This document shows positions 38,431 through 49,331 of a DNA stretch of 64,000 nt, in pieces. Source of the stretch: Azolla caroliniana (taxonomy: Eukaryota; Polypodiophyta). Under the pieces are notes generated by a model. The model was not told the origin of the DNA and did no database searches. It worked only from the letters and a program-made list of their open reading frames with translations. Within the stretch, counting starts at the first letter, position 1. The number at the start of each line of letters is the position of its first letter. The DNA lies in contig JBHGNT010000006.1 of assembly GCA_043228905.1 (NCBI GenBank), positions 3,596,001 through 3,660,000 on the forward strand, written 5' to 3'. A program made the position numbers and the translations under genes.

Positions 38431-39152
38431 TGTGAAATTCACATAAGAGATCAAAACTATCCTAGTTAGTTTCTTACTTCTTACTCAATTTATAGTTTAT
38501 ACAAAGGTACCCATTTGGATTGGCTTAGCTAAAAAGGGTGTGCTAAAAGGGTGGCACCTGTTGGACACCTAGTTGAGTTGTAACAATGTTGAGGACATTC
38601 CCGTGGAACTGGCGGCCCTGATAAGAGGATTGTTGGATGGGGCTAGTGACGGAAAACGAGCTAGCAATTGGCGGATTGAGATCAATCCCTCCCGTGGACT
38701 GATGGCCACCTAGACTTGGTTGAGGTGGGGGACAAGAGGGCTATAGGAGGATAGAGATCCATCGTTCTTGTGGAATGAGCTAAGGTGGGGGACATGAGGG
38801 CTATCGGGTCAGAGGGGGATCAGGGAAAGATCAATTAGCGGATAGAGATCAATCCCTCCTGCGGATTGAGGGCCATCTAGACTTGGCTGAGGTGGGGGAC
38901 AAGAGGGCTATTGTGTAGGACGGGGATCGGGGAAACTCGTGGGAAAAGAAGCTAGTGGGCAACCTAGGTGAAGGGGAAGAGGTGGAAGCTTGGATGTGGG
39001 GGACTGGTACCCCGCATCTCCATCAATATGTGAAATTCACGTAAAAGATCAAAACCAACTTAGTTAGCTTCTTACTTCTTGCTCAGTTTATAGTTTATAC
39101 AAAGGTACCCATTTGGGTTGGCTTAGCTAAAAAGGGTGTGCTAAAAGGGTGG
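38431..39152. repeat. 124-bp direct repeats enclosing a GC-rich 474-bp segment
   Basis: The repeats lie at 38431-38554 and 39029-39152, both beginning TGTGAAATTCAC and ending GTGCTAAAAGGGTGG, with about ten differences. The enclosed 474 bp is G-rich and itself internally repetitive: GATCAATCCCTCC and GAGGTGGGGGACAAGAGGGC recur about 166 bp apart (near 38681 and 38849), with a decayed middle unit. The repeats do not have the TG...CA ends of an LTR, so this may be a duplicated flank rather than a retroelement. Confidence 0.7.
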
Positions 39153-40668
39153 TTGGCTTAGGTACATGCATCCTAAAAAGGTGTGCTAAAAGGGTGCCAC
39201 AAAGGAACACATGCACACCACAATATCTCAACAGTATGCTACTATGTATCATGGAAGATTGTCAAAATTTTATTTGTGTTATCTTGAGAAAACTCAATTT
39301 ATTGTCCATTAGCATCATGGGCCTTTGCATTTTCACATGATGGAAATCTTGGCAATGTTAATATAGTTGTAACTTGTAAAACCAATCACATTGCTCTAGA
39401 TTAGTTAAGTAAATTTGATTGCTAATTGTGCAAGCGTGAAGGTGACAAAGGAACAAACAATAGGGATGTCAATTCATTCTCTTGACTCTCATAGATAATA
39501 CCAAAGTAAACTCCTTTCTCTAAATAGGCAAACCAACAACATGTTAAGTATGTCCAGGTTGGAAACTAATGGAAAATATAGGGTACACATGTAAGCAAGT
39601 GAGTTCATTCAATGTCCAAGATAAGGAAACGGGGATACACAATTGACAACATGTGACTCGATGATATTAAACAATAGATGTGAAATGAAAAATGAGTTAA
39701 TATAAAGTCAAAAGGGTCACTTTAGAGCCTCGTGTCAATCATATGAAGGCAAGAAAGAAAGACTACAAAAATGCAACCAACAACAAGAGCAACAATGTGA
39801 TAAGAGAAATGTTGAAGACGTTTTGGATTAACAAGAACTTCAAACACACCAACAAGGATATTAGGAACGAGTCACAAATGATGTTAAGATTTCAACCCCA
39901 ATTTTATACTATGAAAATACTCATCATGTTGTGGTAAATATTGTCTTGATCAAGAAGAGAGGTTGTAAGAACATTGGAGGCATCCCTTTGGCATTGTGAT
40001 AGGATACTTTTTGTGTGATCAAAAGGCGAAATGGGAGAGCGAAGATGAATGCAATCTTGTTTCCATCATTGTGAGCGTGACAACCAAACAATATGCATCA
40101 ACCAATCCCCACCTTCGGTCAACAGTCTATCATTCTCAGTTCCACCTATGGGCAAAAAATATTGATGATCCTAAGCGGCCTAGCTATATAATTATGTGTA
40201 AAACTAGACACACTACACAAGGAGGATGGATTGATTCAAGAACGTATACACTACACCACACTTACGGAGGTGGGATATGGTGGCAAAAAATAAGACGTTA
40301 CAAAGTTGAACCATAACAATCAAAGAGTACATCATGGATCCTCCCAGTTAGAAATGCAATTTGCACCGAAGCACAACCTTAGAGGAGTTTTGTGATCATT
40401 AAGGAGTACGCACGTGAAAAAGGCAATGCCTTGTACTCTAAATACTTACTATAAAAATGAGTAACAGACATAACATGCTCATGTGTAACATACCCATGTG
40501 AAAAAGGCAATGACTTGTACTCTAAATAAAATACTTACTATAAAAATGAGAAAGTTAATTGGGACCCCTCAAAATTTTTATCAGACACAAGAAAAAAAGG
40601 TAAAAAAAACTATTGTTTCAGTATACAAAAAAAATTGGCCGAAATATCATTCAACATCAGGGTTTTCA
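39153..40668. other. Intergenic, no gene seen
   Basis: No coding feature is recognised. The open frame at 39996-40316 lacks any known motif. A short duplication of about 46 bp (GTGAAAAAGGCAATG..TTGTACTC) recurs at 40415 and 40498. Confidence 0.5.
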
Positions 40669-40947
40669 CAAAGTTGCACTTGGTAGTAAATGGAGGGAGG
40701 AGAGCTTAGATGACACTTGCATGTAGGCTTATTGGAGAAAGTTGTGGGTAGCTGACTTGCCTAAAAAATGCAAATCCCTTCTCTGGCTTAGCAGCCATAA
40801 AGTCCTAACAAAGTTGCACTTGGTAGTAAATGGAGGGAGGAGGGCTTAGATGACACTTGCATGTAGGCTTATTGAAGAAAGTTGTGGGTAGCTGACTTGC
40901 CTAAAAAATGCAAATCCCTTCTCTGGCTTGGCAGCCATAAAGCCCTC
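40669..40947. repeat. Tandem duplication, two 140-bp units
   Basis: Unit one starts at 40669 and unit two at 40809, both with CAAAGTTGCACTTGGTAG. They are nearly identical (GGAGAG/GGAGGG and GGAGAAAG/GAAGAAAG changes). The second ends immediately before the 5' end of the Ty3 LTR at 40960. Confidence 0.9.
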
Positions 40948-40959
40948 ATGGTTGGAAAT

Positions 40960-41367
40960 TGTCATGGACATGAAAGTCATGTCATGATTCGAACTCTTGA
41001 CCTATTGTATTTAATTGATATGTTTTAACCAATACATCTGATACATAATCATGTCACCTTTTTAGATTATTGTAGATGATCTATTCTACATGTAGGATTT
41101 TAGAAGCTTCCAAAAAGCTCCAGAAGCTAGAACATTCTAGAAGCTTGTGCATGAAAATGAGTCTTTGCATGGGCTACATTTAGAGCCCATAAACATCTGT
41201 AAATATAGGGGTTCACCTTGGCCTTAGTCAAGGTGAACAACACCAATTACGAAATCATAATTCAGTTCTTGTTCTCTTGACTACTTTCTCTGTCTCTTTC
41301 TTATTATCTTGTCTATGATCTCTCTCTCACTATCTTAGTATTGAGCCTCGTCTACTTGTCCATGACA
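40960..41367 (+). mobile_element. LTR of a Ty3/chromovirus element, 408 bp
   Basis: The LTR begins TGTCATGGACA and ends TGTCCATGACA, perfect 11-bp inverted termini of the TG...CA type. Gag-like sequence follows immediately downstream, so this is the 5' LTR of a plus-strand element. The body contains TATAGGGGTTCACC near 41206 and a CT-rich leader around 41290-41330. No 3' LTR was found downstream and no primer-binding site was recognised. Confidence 0.8.
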
Positions 41368-41399
41368 ATTTGTTCACCTTCCATCTCCAAAGCCTCATC

Positions 41400-42340
41400 A
41401 TGTCAGATTCTACCGAGAACATAAATCAACTATTGGCAGCCGTGCATCAACTTCAACTTGAAAATGAGAATCTTCGGGAATCTCTCCAGAAACTCTTGCT
41501 AGGACTCCAATGGAATTGGAGAATGAAGAACCCAAGTGCCCTCCTACATCAAGGAATCTCCAATCTGTAGAGCTTGGCCCCTCGTCAATTCTCACTCCAA
41601 TTCCTCTTCACCCCACTTCAACTATAGAACCCAATGTTAGTTTACCCAACAAGTTCGATGGCACAAGGGCGCGATTCCGGGGTTTCATAAATCAGATCAA
41701 GCTTATTATTCGGCTACAAACCCAAAGATATGCGCATGTGATGTTCAGTGGGACGACCAAGCCCTTTGTGACCATTTTCGTCGGGGCCTTCGAAGTGATG
41801 TTAAGAATCTACTACTAAACTTCCCATAGCTGACTTCATTATCGCAAGCAGTTAGTTATGACAACCGCCTTTTTGAACTTCGACAAGAGGAAGGGGCGAC
41901 TTCCAAGTTGTTGCCCTTTCTCCACGTTAAACCTATGGTACAACCCCAAGTGACTGCGAGATCTTCTCCAACGACATCGTTCAATGATCCTATGCTGATG
42001 GAAATTGATCAAGCTCAAGCCCAACTCACCACAACCGAACGACACCATCGACGTACCAATGGGCTATGTCTATACTGCGACACCTCTACCGGATTCATAA
42101 TGTCTTCCATGCCTCTCTTCTCGAACCTTATCATCCATCCACTATTCCTGAAAGACACTCTCCACCTCCACCTCCAATTGAGCTTTCCACAGGTGAGGAG
42201 TATGAGGTGAACAAGATTCTGGACTCTCGTTGGCATCGACGGCAACTTCAATACTCGGTCCTATGGAAAGGGTATCCCATTTCAGAGGCAACTTGGGAAC
42301 CAATCCAACACTTGGAACAAATTTGCCTACCCTTCTTATT
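41400..42340 (+). mobile_element. Deleted Ty3/chromovirus: gag fragment fused to chromodomain
   Basis: From 41400 a gag-like reading (MSDSTENINQLL.., then LPNKFDGTRARFRGFINQIK at 41644-41703) continues through frame changes. It reaches a gag C-terminal segment (SYDNRLFELRQEE near 41855, RTNGLCLYC near 42052), which is the start of a CCHC knuckle. There the sequence jumps directly to the integrase C-terminus: RIHNVFHASLLEPYHP, then EEYEVNKILDSR, YSVLWKGYPISEATWEP, a chromodomain. Protease, reverse transcriptase, RNase H and most of the integrase are absent. A 17-bp repeat TTGGAACAAATTTGCCT (42312 and 42345) marks the 3' edge. The element cannot transpose by itself. Confidence 0.85.
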
Positions 42341-42419
42341 TAATTGGAACAAATTTGCCTGCACATCTCAAACATACTTTAAATGCATTTTTATATCGCT
42401 ATGTGGTTTTGTGTTTCAG

Positions 42420-42686
42420 ACATTTGATACGAACAATAATGATATGCTGGACAGAGATGAATTCACAGCATTTATTCGGAAATTTTCATCTGAAGTGGTA
42501 CAGAAAGTGGAAAAGAATCTTCTGATATTCTTGATAGCAGCCCCCACCTTAGCATTTGCGACAAAACGCGCTACTGATGACGTACCTCATGTGGGAAAAA
42601 TTGTGAAGAAGATCCCTAATGGAATATATGCAAGTATTGTTACAGCTTTCATTCTGTTGATTCAGAAGACAACCGCAAACAGTTAG
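42420..42686 (+). pseudogene. Orphan last exon: EF-hand plus hydrophobic C-terminus
   Basis: A typical acceptor (TTTTGTGTTTCAG, ending 42419) precedes an open exon that ends in TAG at 42684-42686. It encodes about 88 residues. The EF-hand loop is D-T-N-N-N-D-M-L-D-R-D-E, with canonical acidic positions 1, 9 and 12. A helix (FTAFIRKFSSEVVQ) and two hydrophobic segments (LLIFLIAAPTLAFATK and IVTAFILLIQK) follow. I recall small plant EF-hand membrane proteins with this layout but cannot name one with certainty. No upstream exon is visible: the chromovirus remnant ends about 80 bp before it. It may be the last exon of a gene whose intron took up the element, or a captured fragment. Confidence 0.6.
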
Positions 42687-42803
42687 TGTCAAGGATTAAC
42701 ATATGTTGAATGTAGAACCTATATATTCATTTGAACAGAAGCTAGTTCTCTCAATGTGACCGATTTAAGGCCTGAGGTGGTATTTTCTGTTATAGTACCT
42801 TTT

Positions 42804-42960
42804 TAGCAACTAAATTTTCTTTTTCTTGAGTTGCCTTTGTCATTTTTGGTCTATCTTGATACATTGATGTGAGAGGCACATGAGTTATTCTCTAGCTACA
42901 ATTATGATAGGTTAAGTGCAAGTACATATTGTCCACAACAAGGCTTCATAAGGAAATCTT
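42804..42960 (+). repeat. 157-bp inverted repeat, left arm
   Basis: The arm is identical base for base, when reverse-complemented, to 46991-47147. It begins TAGCAACTAAATTTTC and ends AAGGAAATCTT. Flanks on both sides are unrelated between the arms. There is no coding content. Confidence 0.97.
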
Positions 42961-43131
42961 GCTTGGTGAACGTAATAGAAATACAAACAAAAAAGAGTGT
43001 ATATACAAACATGATTATCAGAAGCCACCTTGTATAGTCAGTTTGAAAGGATATGTACGTAGTCTCATATTCTTGAACTTGGTCGGAGGGTTATTCCTTG
43101 ATTTATGTACAAGCCACCTTGTATAGTCTTT

Positions 43132-43170
43132 CTTTAATAATCTCTCCTAGCTAATGGGAAATTAGCTTCC
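43132..43170. repeat. Short inverted copy of a 47.9-kb motif
   Basis: The phrase AATCTCTCCTAGCTAATGGG here is matched, with a few differences, by the reverse complement at about 47897-47935. CCATTAGTT-type phrases also mark the LINE tails at 1.9, 6.2 and 59.5 kb, so both may be LINE-tail debris. Confidence 0.6.
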
Positions 43171-43649
43171 TTTTAGAAAAAAATCATGATGATTAGAAGG
43201 TGTATAATAATTTTTAGTCATGATGATATATATTGCTTGACAAATGGAAAATTTATTGTATGGATTCTTTGTAGCCTTTGGGCATCTTTTAATTGATGCC
43301 ACGATGAATCTTGACTTTAAAAAAATGGAAAATTGGTATGAATAGGTAACATTTATTGCTAGTGCTAACTTACAAGTGAATCTAAAATACAAATCAACAC
43401 ATTAATCGAGAGATACCTCTTTGAGACACAAAAGGATCACAAACTTATCGAGCTACAATTCATTGATTTTTAAAGCGTACAATTTGAATCTAAAATATTT
43501 AAGTATGTTGTCATTGAATTCGTACACATAAACAAGAACACTCATGTTTGAATGAGTACAACCCATTGCTAACATCTAAAACATAGAACATTCACAACAT
43601 TATTACCTTGCTTGATGACATTGGATTTGCAAAAAAATACAAACGATCA

Positions 43650-43999
43650 AAATTACTCATTGAAGCAATAATGCATGGAATGTCTATTTTACACAAAACC
43701 TTTGTTGAAAGTTTCACATGAGTTTCTAAATGAAAACAAACTTTCAAGAGAAACCAGATTAAAAATTTTAATGACTTACGAAATCAACAATGCATAATGT
43801 TTATTCGAAAATTGTTGAAAGTTTCACACAAGTTTTTATGTGAAAATAAACTTTCAAGAGAAAACATATTCAAGTTTTTATGACTTACTAAGGCAAAAAT
43901 GCATGGAGCGTCTATCTTATATTATCTTTGTTGAAAGTTTCACACGCGTTTCTTCATGAAAACAAAATTTCAAGAGAAAACATCTTAAAGTTTTTAGAA
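43650..43999. repeat. ~110-bp tandem repeat with internal stem-loop
   Basis: About three diverged units start near 43702, 43814 and 43930. Each contains TTGAAAGTTT, about 30 bases of spacer, then AAACTTTCAA (or AAAATTTCAA), a perfect or near-perfect 10-bp inverted repeat, followed by AAAATGCATGGA-type sequence. A partial unit precedes the first full one. Confidence 0.8.
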
Positions 44000-44466
44000 T
44001 CTCATGAGCATGACTTCCAATGATGTTTGGATTTGGTTTGTTAAGATGATTACCAATAAGATTATTTACAATGTTGTTTGAATTGGACTAAATAGAATCA
44101 TTGCCAAAAATCTAATTACAAGATGCGGTTAATGTCAAAACATTATAGGTCTATATGTTTAAATCAATCTAATTATGCTTTACCATAATTATTTTCTTGT
44201 CTCACATTCCATCATCAAAGTCGAAGTAGAAAGAAGCTTCATTGACTCTCACATGTTTAACAACGAGCAAACGAGCACAAAAATGTTGGAATGAAACATC
44301 CCTATCACAAAACATTGGAAGATGCATAGTTTTTTTTTTTCTTCAAAGATTTTCCTCATTAGTATTAAGAAAAACATGTGAATGCTACAACTTAAGCTTA
44401 TGTGCCCAAAAGCTTACAATTTTCATGTACAATGATGATATACGATAATCCTAAGACAACTAGAAC

Positions 44467-45240
44467 TTTGTAAAAGGTTTTTTTTTTTTTTTTTGCATTC
44501 TGCCATGCTTCACTGTTAATCAAGAAAGGGTCCAAGGAAGTTGATAGTGTTCCATTGAGGCCCTTGAGTTGACTCAAAGAATAGGGGTACCATTTTCCAT
44601 AAGTGAAGGAGCTTCTTCTTTCTCTTGTTCAGTCTTTGGTGAACCTTGCATGTTGTCATACTGGCCGCGGACTACTGCGACCAAATTCTCCCATATCTCA
44701 CGCAAGACATATGAGAGACACTAATATGTCACATCATAACGTCGGTTGCATCAACATTTCCATAATGCCCATATCGTTATTGTAGTCATTGTTTTCCATA
44801 TCTGGGCAGATCGCACTTGCTTTCAAGGTTGTCGAAGATTAGGTGTTATATTGTCGAAGATTAGGTGTTATATTCCCTTTCAATGAGTGACCAATTGGTA
44901 AGGCCATATGCACTAATACCCATCTAGAGAGAATAAATTTAGTTGGCCCCTTGAATGACCAAATCCATTTCCAATAGGTTTTCAAATGCAAAGTTGAGAC
45001 CCCCCAAGTGGTCCAATGTTTCTGAACTGCAGGTATTCTTGCATTCCAAGAAAGCAGTAGTGCTCTTCCAAGTTTTACTGAGTATTGAGAGAAAGGAACC
45101 TTTATGATCTGTTCTCCCAAGGAATGTGACCAAAACCAGCCCCCCGGATCCCATGTTAATCTTGCAATTGAGTCTTTTGCATATAACCACAACATATCAC
45201 ACGTATGAGCAATTGAAGGATAAGGATCAAGCATCTATTT
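44467..45240 (-). mobile_element. LINE fragment, 3' end
   Basis: The left side ends in a T16-type run at about 44468-44484 (a poly(A) tail on the minus strand). Minus-strand frames at 45234-44839 encode a LINE C-terminal segment: a W-rich stretch (LARLTWDPGGWFW-like) and the helix before the zinc region (WKWIWSFKGPTKFILSRWVL, then LVHMALPIG). The latter matches the 'WLIVHRALPIG' phrase of the large LINE at 49 kb. A 20-bp tandem duplication (TTGTCGAAGATTAGGTGTTA) sits at about 44829-44868. The 5' end is uncertain. Confidence 0.7.
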
Positions 45241-46990
45241 CTTTCCAAATTTAGCAACGACTCTAACTGGTGCACTTCGCAAGTGTTGTAGATAACTGCA
45301 CTCTAAGGTGTAAGGTTATAATGTATGATTGTCTAGGACCTTAAAGTAAGAAGCACACCCAGGCAAGGTGAGTTCTCAGGCCCAACACTTTTCCTGCATT
45401 ATCCTGAAAGATGCATAGTTGTTAGCTAGTTAATATGGAAAATGTTTACACAAGGGCTACTCATTTGAAGGGGCTAACAAAACATTACGAATGGGAAGTG
45501 TTTACCATAAAGTTCTTCCACTTACTTTGTAACAAAGCAAAGTTCTTTTGCCCTATTTTCATTCTTTCAGAAAACATCAATTTATGACTCAATGACAAGT
45601 ATTTGAATGAATTATAGAAATGAACCAAAAAATGAACTTTAGACTACTATTCCCAACAATGCAAGCAAATTTGTAATGTCGCATGCACACTTTTTAAAGT
45701 TGTTACAATTGATTACTCTTCAAAAAAAAGTAAGTACTTGTTATGATCCATTGCTCTTCATCAAATATAATACATCCCATACATTCGGACCTATGTCACC
45801 TCACCGATATCCTTTGGAAGATAAGTAAAGTAATAGTAGGCATTTTGTTTTGATAAGTGTGTATACTTACTCAATCTTCCTAGAAATGTTTTTATGAAGA
45901 TTCAACAATTTTTTGTTGTTCGAAGCTTGAGCTACACAATGTGATATTAGTGAACGTTGAGCATTTGTACTATAAGAGAATCAATGGGCAAAGGCTAGCC
46001 ATAATCTACAAGCTGTAATGAACTAAAGGAGTCTAATGACATGGACCCATTTACACTCACAAATTCCTTAAAAAACATTGAGTTTAGGCTTTTCAATGAG
46101 GGCATGATGCAATAGGAGTTGCTAATGGTATCTCCTCTACAGAACAACAATAATAGTATATATTACATTTAACATAATCAATCCTAACTGCACTACCTAG
46201 ACTTGTTTAGGTATAATCACAAACAATGGTTAACTTCTCCTACTTGAAGGATTGCCATCGCAAGATATAAACCTTTCTATAAGGAAAATATATTCCTTTT
46301 TTGAAACTACGTAAAAACTTTACATATGTTGTGTAAGTAGTTTAGTTCTATCCATTTTGCAATATTCTGTATTATTTGATAAATTTCTAAAATATAATAG
46401 ATTTTGTGTGTTATATAGCAAAACAAGAAGTCCATGTGCATGGGTTTTATTACCTAATCTAGTTTTTTTGTTCCTTCCCTCTTATTTTGATGCATCTTCT
46501 AGATTTTTGATGCTTTCTTTATACATTTCATTGTTCCTCTAATGCCCAACATCCATGCCATGTTGCTTGATGCCCCTTTCCTAAAACAAGAAGATGAATC
46601 GATTGAGTAACTAAGCTAAAGCACGTGATTTTTAAATAATATATCACAATGTGAGGCATAGAGACAACTAGCATACGGGCTTGGGTTACGCAATTCTCAC
46701 ATAAGAAGAACAAGAAGGTGAAGATCAGTTTTGTTGTGAGTTGCCCAAAAGCCAAGGTTCAAAAAGCCAATTGCGTATGAGGAAGACGAGCAAGCAATTG
46801 CTACACATGTTGCTAGTGCATGGATATTAAAATATTCAAAGACAATATATTTAAGGGATTTGAGGGCAAGACAAATATACATATATGTTGCTGAGAAAAC
46901 TAGCAAGGGTTTTATTAAGAAGGCTAATGATCACATCTCTTTTGTTTATATCGAAAAATAAAAGGCGAATTAGGTATGTGTTTTTGGATG
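45241..46990. other. Intergenic, no gene seen
   Basis: AT-rich sequence with no recognised exon or repeat. Short frames at 46357-46906 have no motif. Confidence 0.5.
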
Positions 46991-47147
46991 AAGATTTCCT
47001 TATGAAGCCTTGTTGTGGACAATATGTACTTGCACTTAACCTATCATAATTGTAGCTAGAGAATAACTCATGTGCCTCTCACATCAATGTATCAAGATAG
47101 ACCAAAAATGACAAAGGCAACTCAAGAAAAAGAAAATTTAGTTGCTA
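46991..47147 (-). repeat. 157-bp inverted repeat, right arm
   Basis: Perfect reverse complement of 42804-42960 (157 of 157 by eye). Together the arms bound 4344 bp that hold a tandem repeat array and a LINE fragment but no recognisable transposase. The bases immediately outside the arms (GTACCTTTT left, GTGGAGGAA right) do not form a target duplication. Confidence 0.97.
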
Positions 47148-48246
47148 GTGGAGGAATCAATGTCTTCCTGAGCATACAATGAAGGTAATTAGAGGATGTA
47201 AATGGTTATAGTAACTCTTGAAATTGCGCCAGGTGCTAAAGTTTAATTTTTTTAAGTAAAGTAAGAGAAAATATTACAAGACGTAACTTGCATTATATTT
47301 CGGTGATAAGATCAATCAACTATATGTATAAAGTCAATCTTAGTTGAGTGTTGAGGTAGGGTTAGCATAGTTTGAAGAGGTGTTGTAACAAAAGTGTATT
47401 CGTGTGCCAACAATTGTTTGATGTCTTGGTTATAACATTGACCACCCAAATGCGAAGTCACTCACTTTCCTTCGAGGAGAACTTACCAATGTTACTTTGA
47501 GAAGAGTTGTGAAAGGGCTCGTTAGCCACCTAACTCTCTCATATCATAGATGTAAGGAGAAGGGCCCATGCACAACTTCTCTGAACTAGATGAAGTGCCT
47601 TAGAAGTCTAAGGTTGCATGATGGGAAAGCAAACATTGGTAATCTTTTTTGCAAAAGGCCAAGAATAGAGTAAAATTGGTACATGTTGGCTTGTATGAAA
47701 AAATGAAAACAAATACAGTGGCCAATCCTCCTACTTCATTTTGATTATAGATGATTATAGTAATTATGATGTTGAGCTTAAAACATTTGAACAAAGGATT
47801 TGGGTGATTGACGAGCAATCAAAGAAAAAGGTGAAATATCTTAGAGTAGATATAGGGGGACGGTTCCTCTTGGACGGATTTAGGGAGCATGCTATGGTGT
47901 AAGGAGCTACTTTCCCATTAGTTAGGAGAGATTTTTACAGAAAGACACAAACAAATACATACTAATAAGGGGCCAAAACTAACATTATGTGCACAGAACT
48001 AACTTCATTGTTTCAAATGATACACATGCACAAAGTACAAAAAAATGTATTCAAAATGTGCGAATGTTAAAAGCAAAACTTTTACATTGATCGTGATTTG
48101 TAGTTCATATCATCTAACACATACATGTATTATAAACAACACACACAAGATGTTTATCCAATAATCTTTGGGCTTGTTCTCATCCACTTGAGGTATAAAC
48201 TGACAGCCACCATCTTATCCATAAACCACAGTCTTAGCAAAAAAAT
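47148..48246. other. Intergenic, no gene seen
   Basis: No coding exon is recognised. It contains the short inverted motif at 47897-47935 described under 43132. Confidence 0.5.
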
Positions 48247-48916
48247 TGCACAATTTTTTTTTCTCCAAAGAAGAATATACTCCATTAATTAAAATGACAT
48301 AAAATACACAACTTTAGACATTACCTACTTCCATATGGGCTACATCACTTATTTATTTTACACTAAATAGCCCACATGTTTGTTCTCCATGTTTGTCACA
48401 TCATTCACACCCCTCTATCATCTAATGGGAGGGGGGAACAACCATCTCGGTACTACGTACTGCCATCGTATATCCACTCCAATTTCTACAGCCATCGGTG
48501 TAGTACACCATTGTTTTCTGAAATTCAACCTCATTAAATTTGAAGCATCATCTCAAAGTAGTTATTAATGTGTGCCATATTAGCTTAATAGATTCTGCTG
48601 GAGGCCGTTTGTTTGCTGAAAATACCCTGGTACATCTTGCGGTCCAAATGTTCCATATGATAATGGGTGCTAGCAACATTCATAGATCTTCAATTTTCTA
48701 CTTCTGGGCATTACTTCTAGGTGCACTGTTACCAACGATCAATCGAATAGTTCCATTCTCCCCTCTGTACATAGTTGTACATGTGCTATCAAATTTCTCT
48801 ATGTCATCATCAAGACAATTCCAACAAGCATGTCCCCAATTGAGGGTAAATGAGCTAGAGGCATGGCAAAGCAATTGTAATGCCCTTCTCCATACAATCG
48901 TAGCCTCATGACATTC

Positions 48917-49249
48917 CTAGAGACAATGGGAAATGCTTTCTAGTTGTCCACATGCACTACATCTAGGGTCTACATTGGGGCCTTTAGCCCATGTCCCTAT
49001 TGGCAAGGCTCTATGCACAATAAGCCATAAACACATCATTATCTTACGGTCACCGATGTCATGCCATATCATTTTCCAGAATTTAGCTAATATCCTTTCA
49101 CTAATGCCCTCTTGTATCCAAAAATTACGAGTTGCAATATCTTTGTGTTCTTGTTTTAGGATAATTTGCCTCCCGATTTTCGTGTTGTACTTGAAAAATT
49201 GCACTAACTTGGCACCATCACTTTGACCTTGAGTTTTCCAGAAATACAT
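48917..49249 (-). pseudogene. LINE C-terminal zinc-binding (zf-RVT) fragment
   Basis: Within the 48-53 kb LINE. It reads FWKMIWHDIGDRKIMMCLWL, then VHRALPIGTWAKG and a Cys pair CSACGQLESISHCL. This is the C..C...H layout that closes plant L1 polyproteins. It is separated from the upstream part by a frame break near 49260-49330. Confidence 0.8.
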
Positions 49250-49331
49250 CGTGGGGTCCCATGATAGCTTATTTGAATGCCCTTCTATCGGCTAACACAC
49301 TGTCGTTGGTTTGAGCTCACTCGGCTCGGGG

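Noticed and set aside
39996-40316. 106-codon open frame
   Set aside because: No recognisable domain, no splice partners and no upstream promoter feature. It could be a decayed element fragment but this cannot be supported.
40975-41040. tRNA-like stretch (GAGTTCGAATC on the minus strand) inside the Ty3 LTR
   Set aside because: Only a B-box-like phrase is present. The A-box is poor and no cloverleaf forms, so it was kept as part of the LTR.
42804-47147. CACTA or Mutator transposon bounded by the 157-bp repeats
   Set aside because: Only the right arm has CACTA at its edge (from flanking bases), no 3-bp or 9-bp target duplication exists, and there is no transposase inside.
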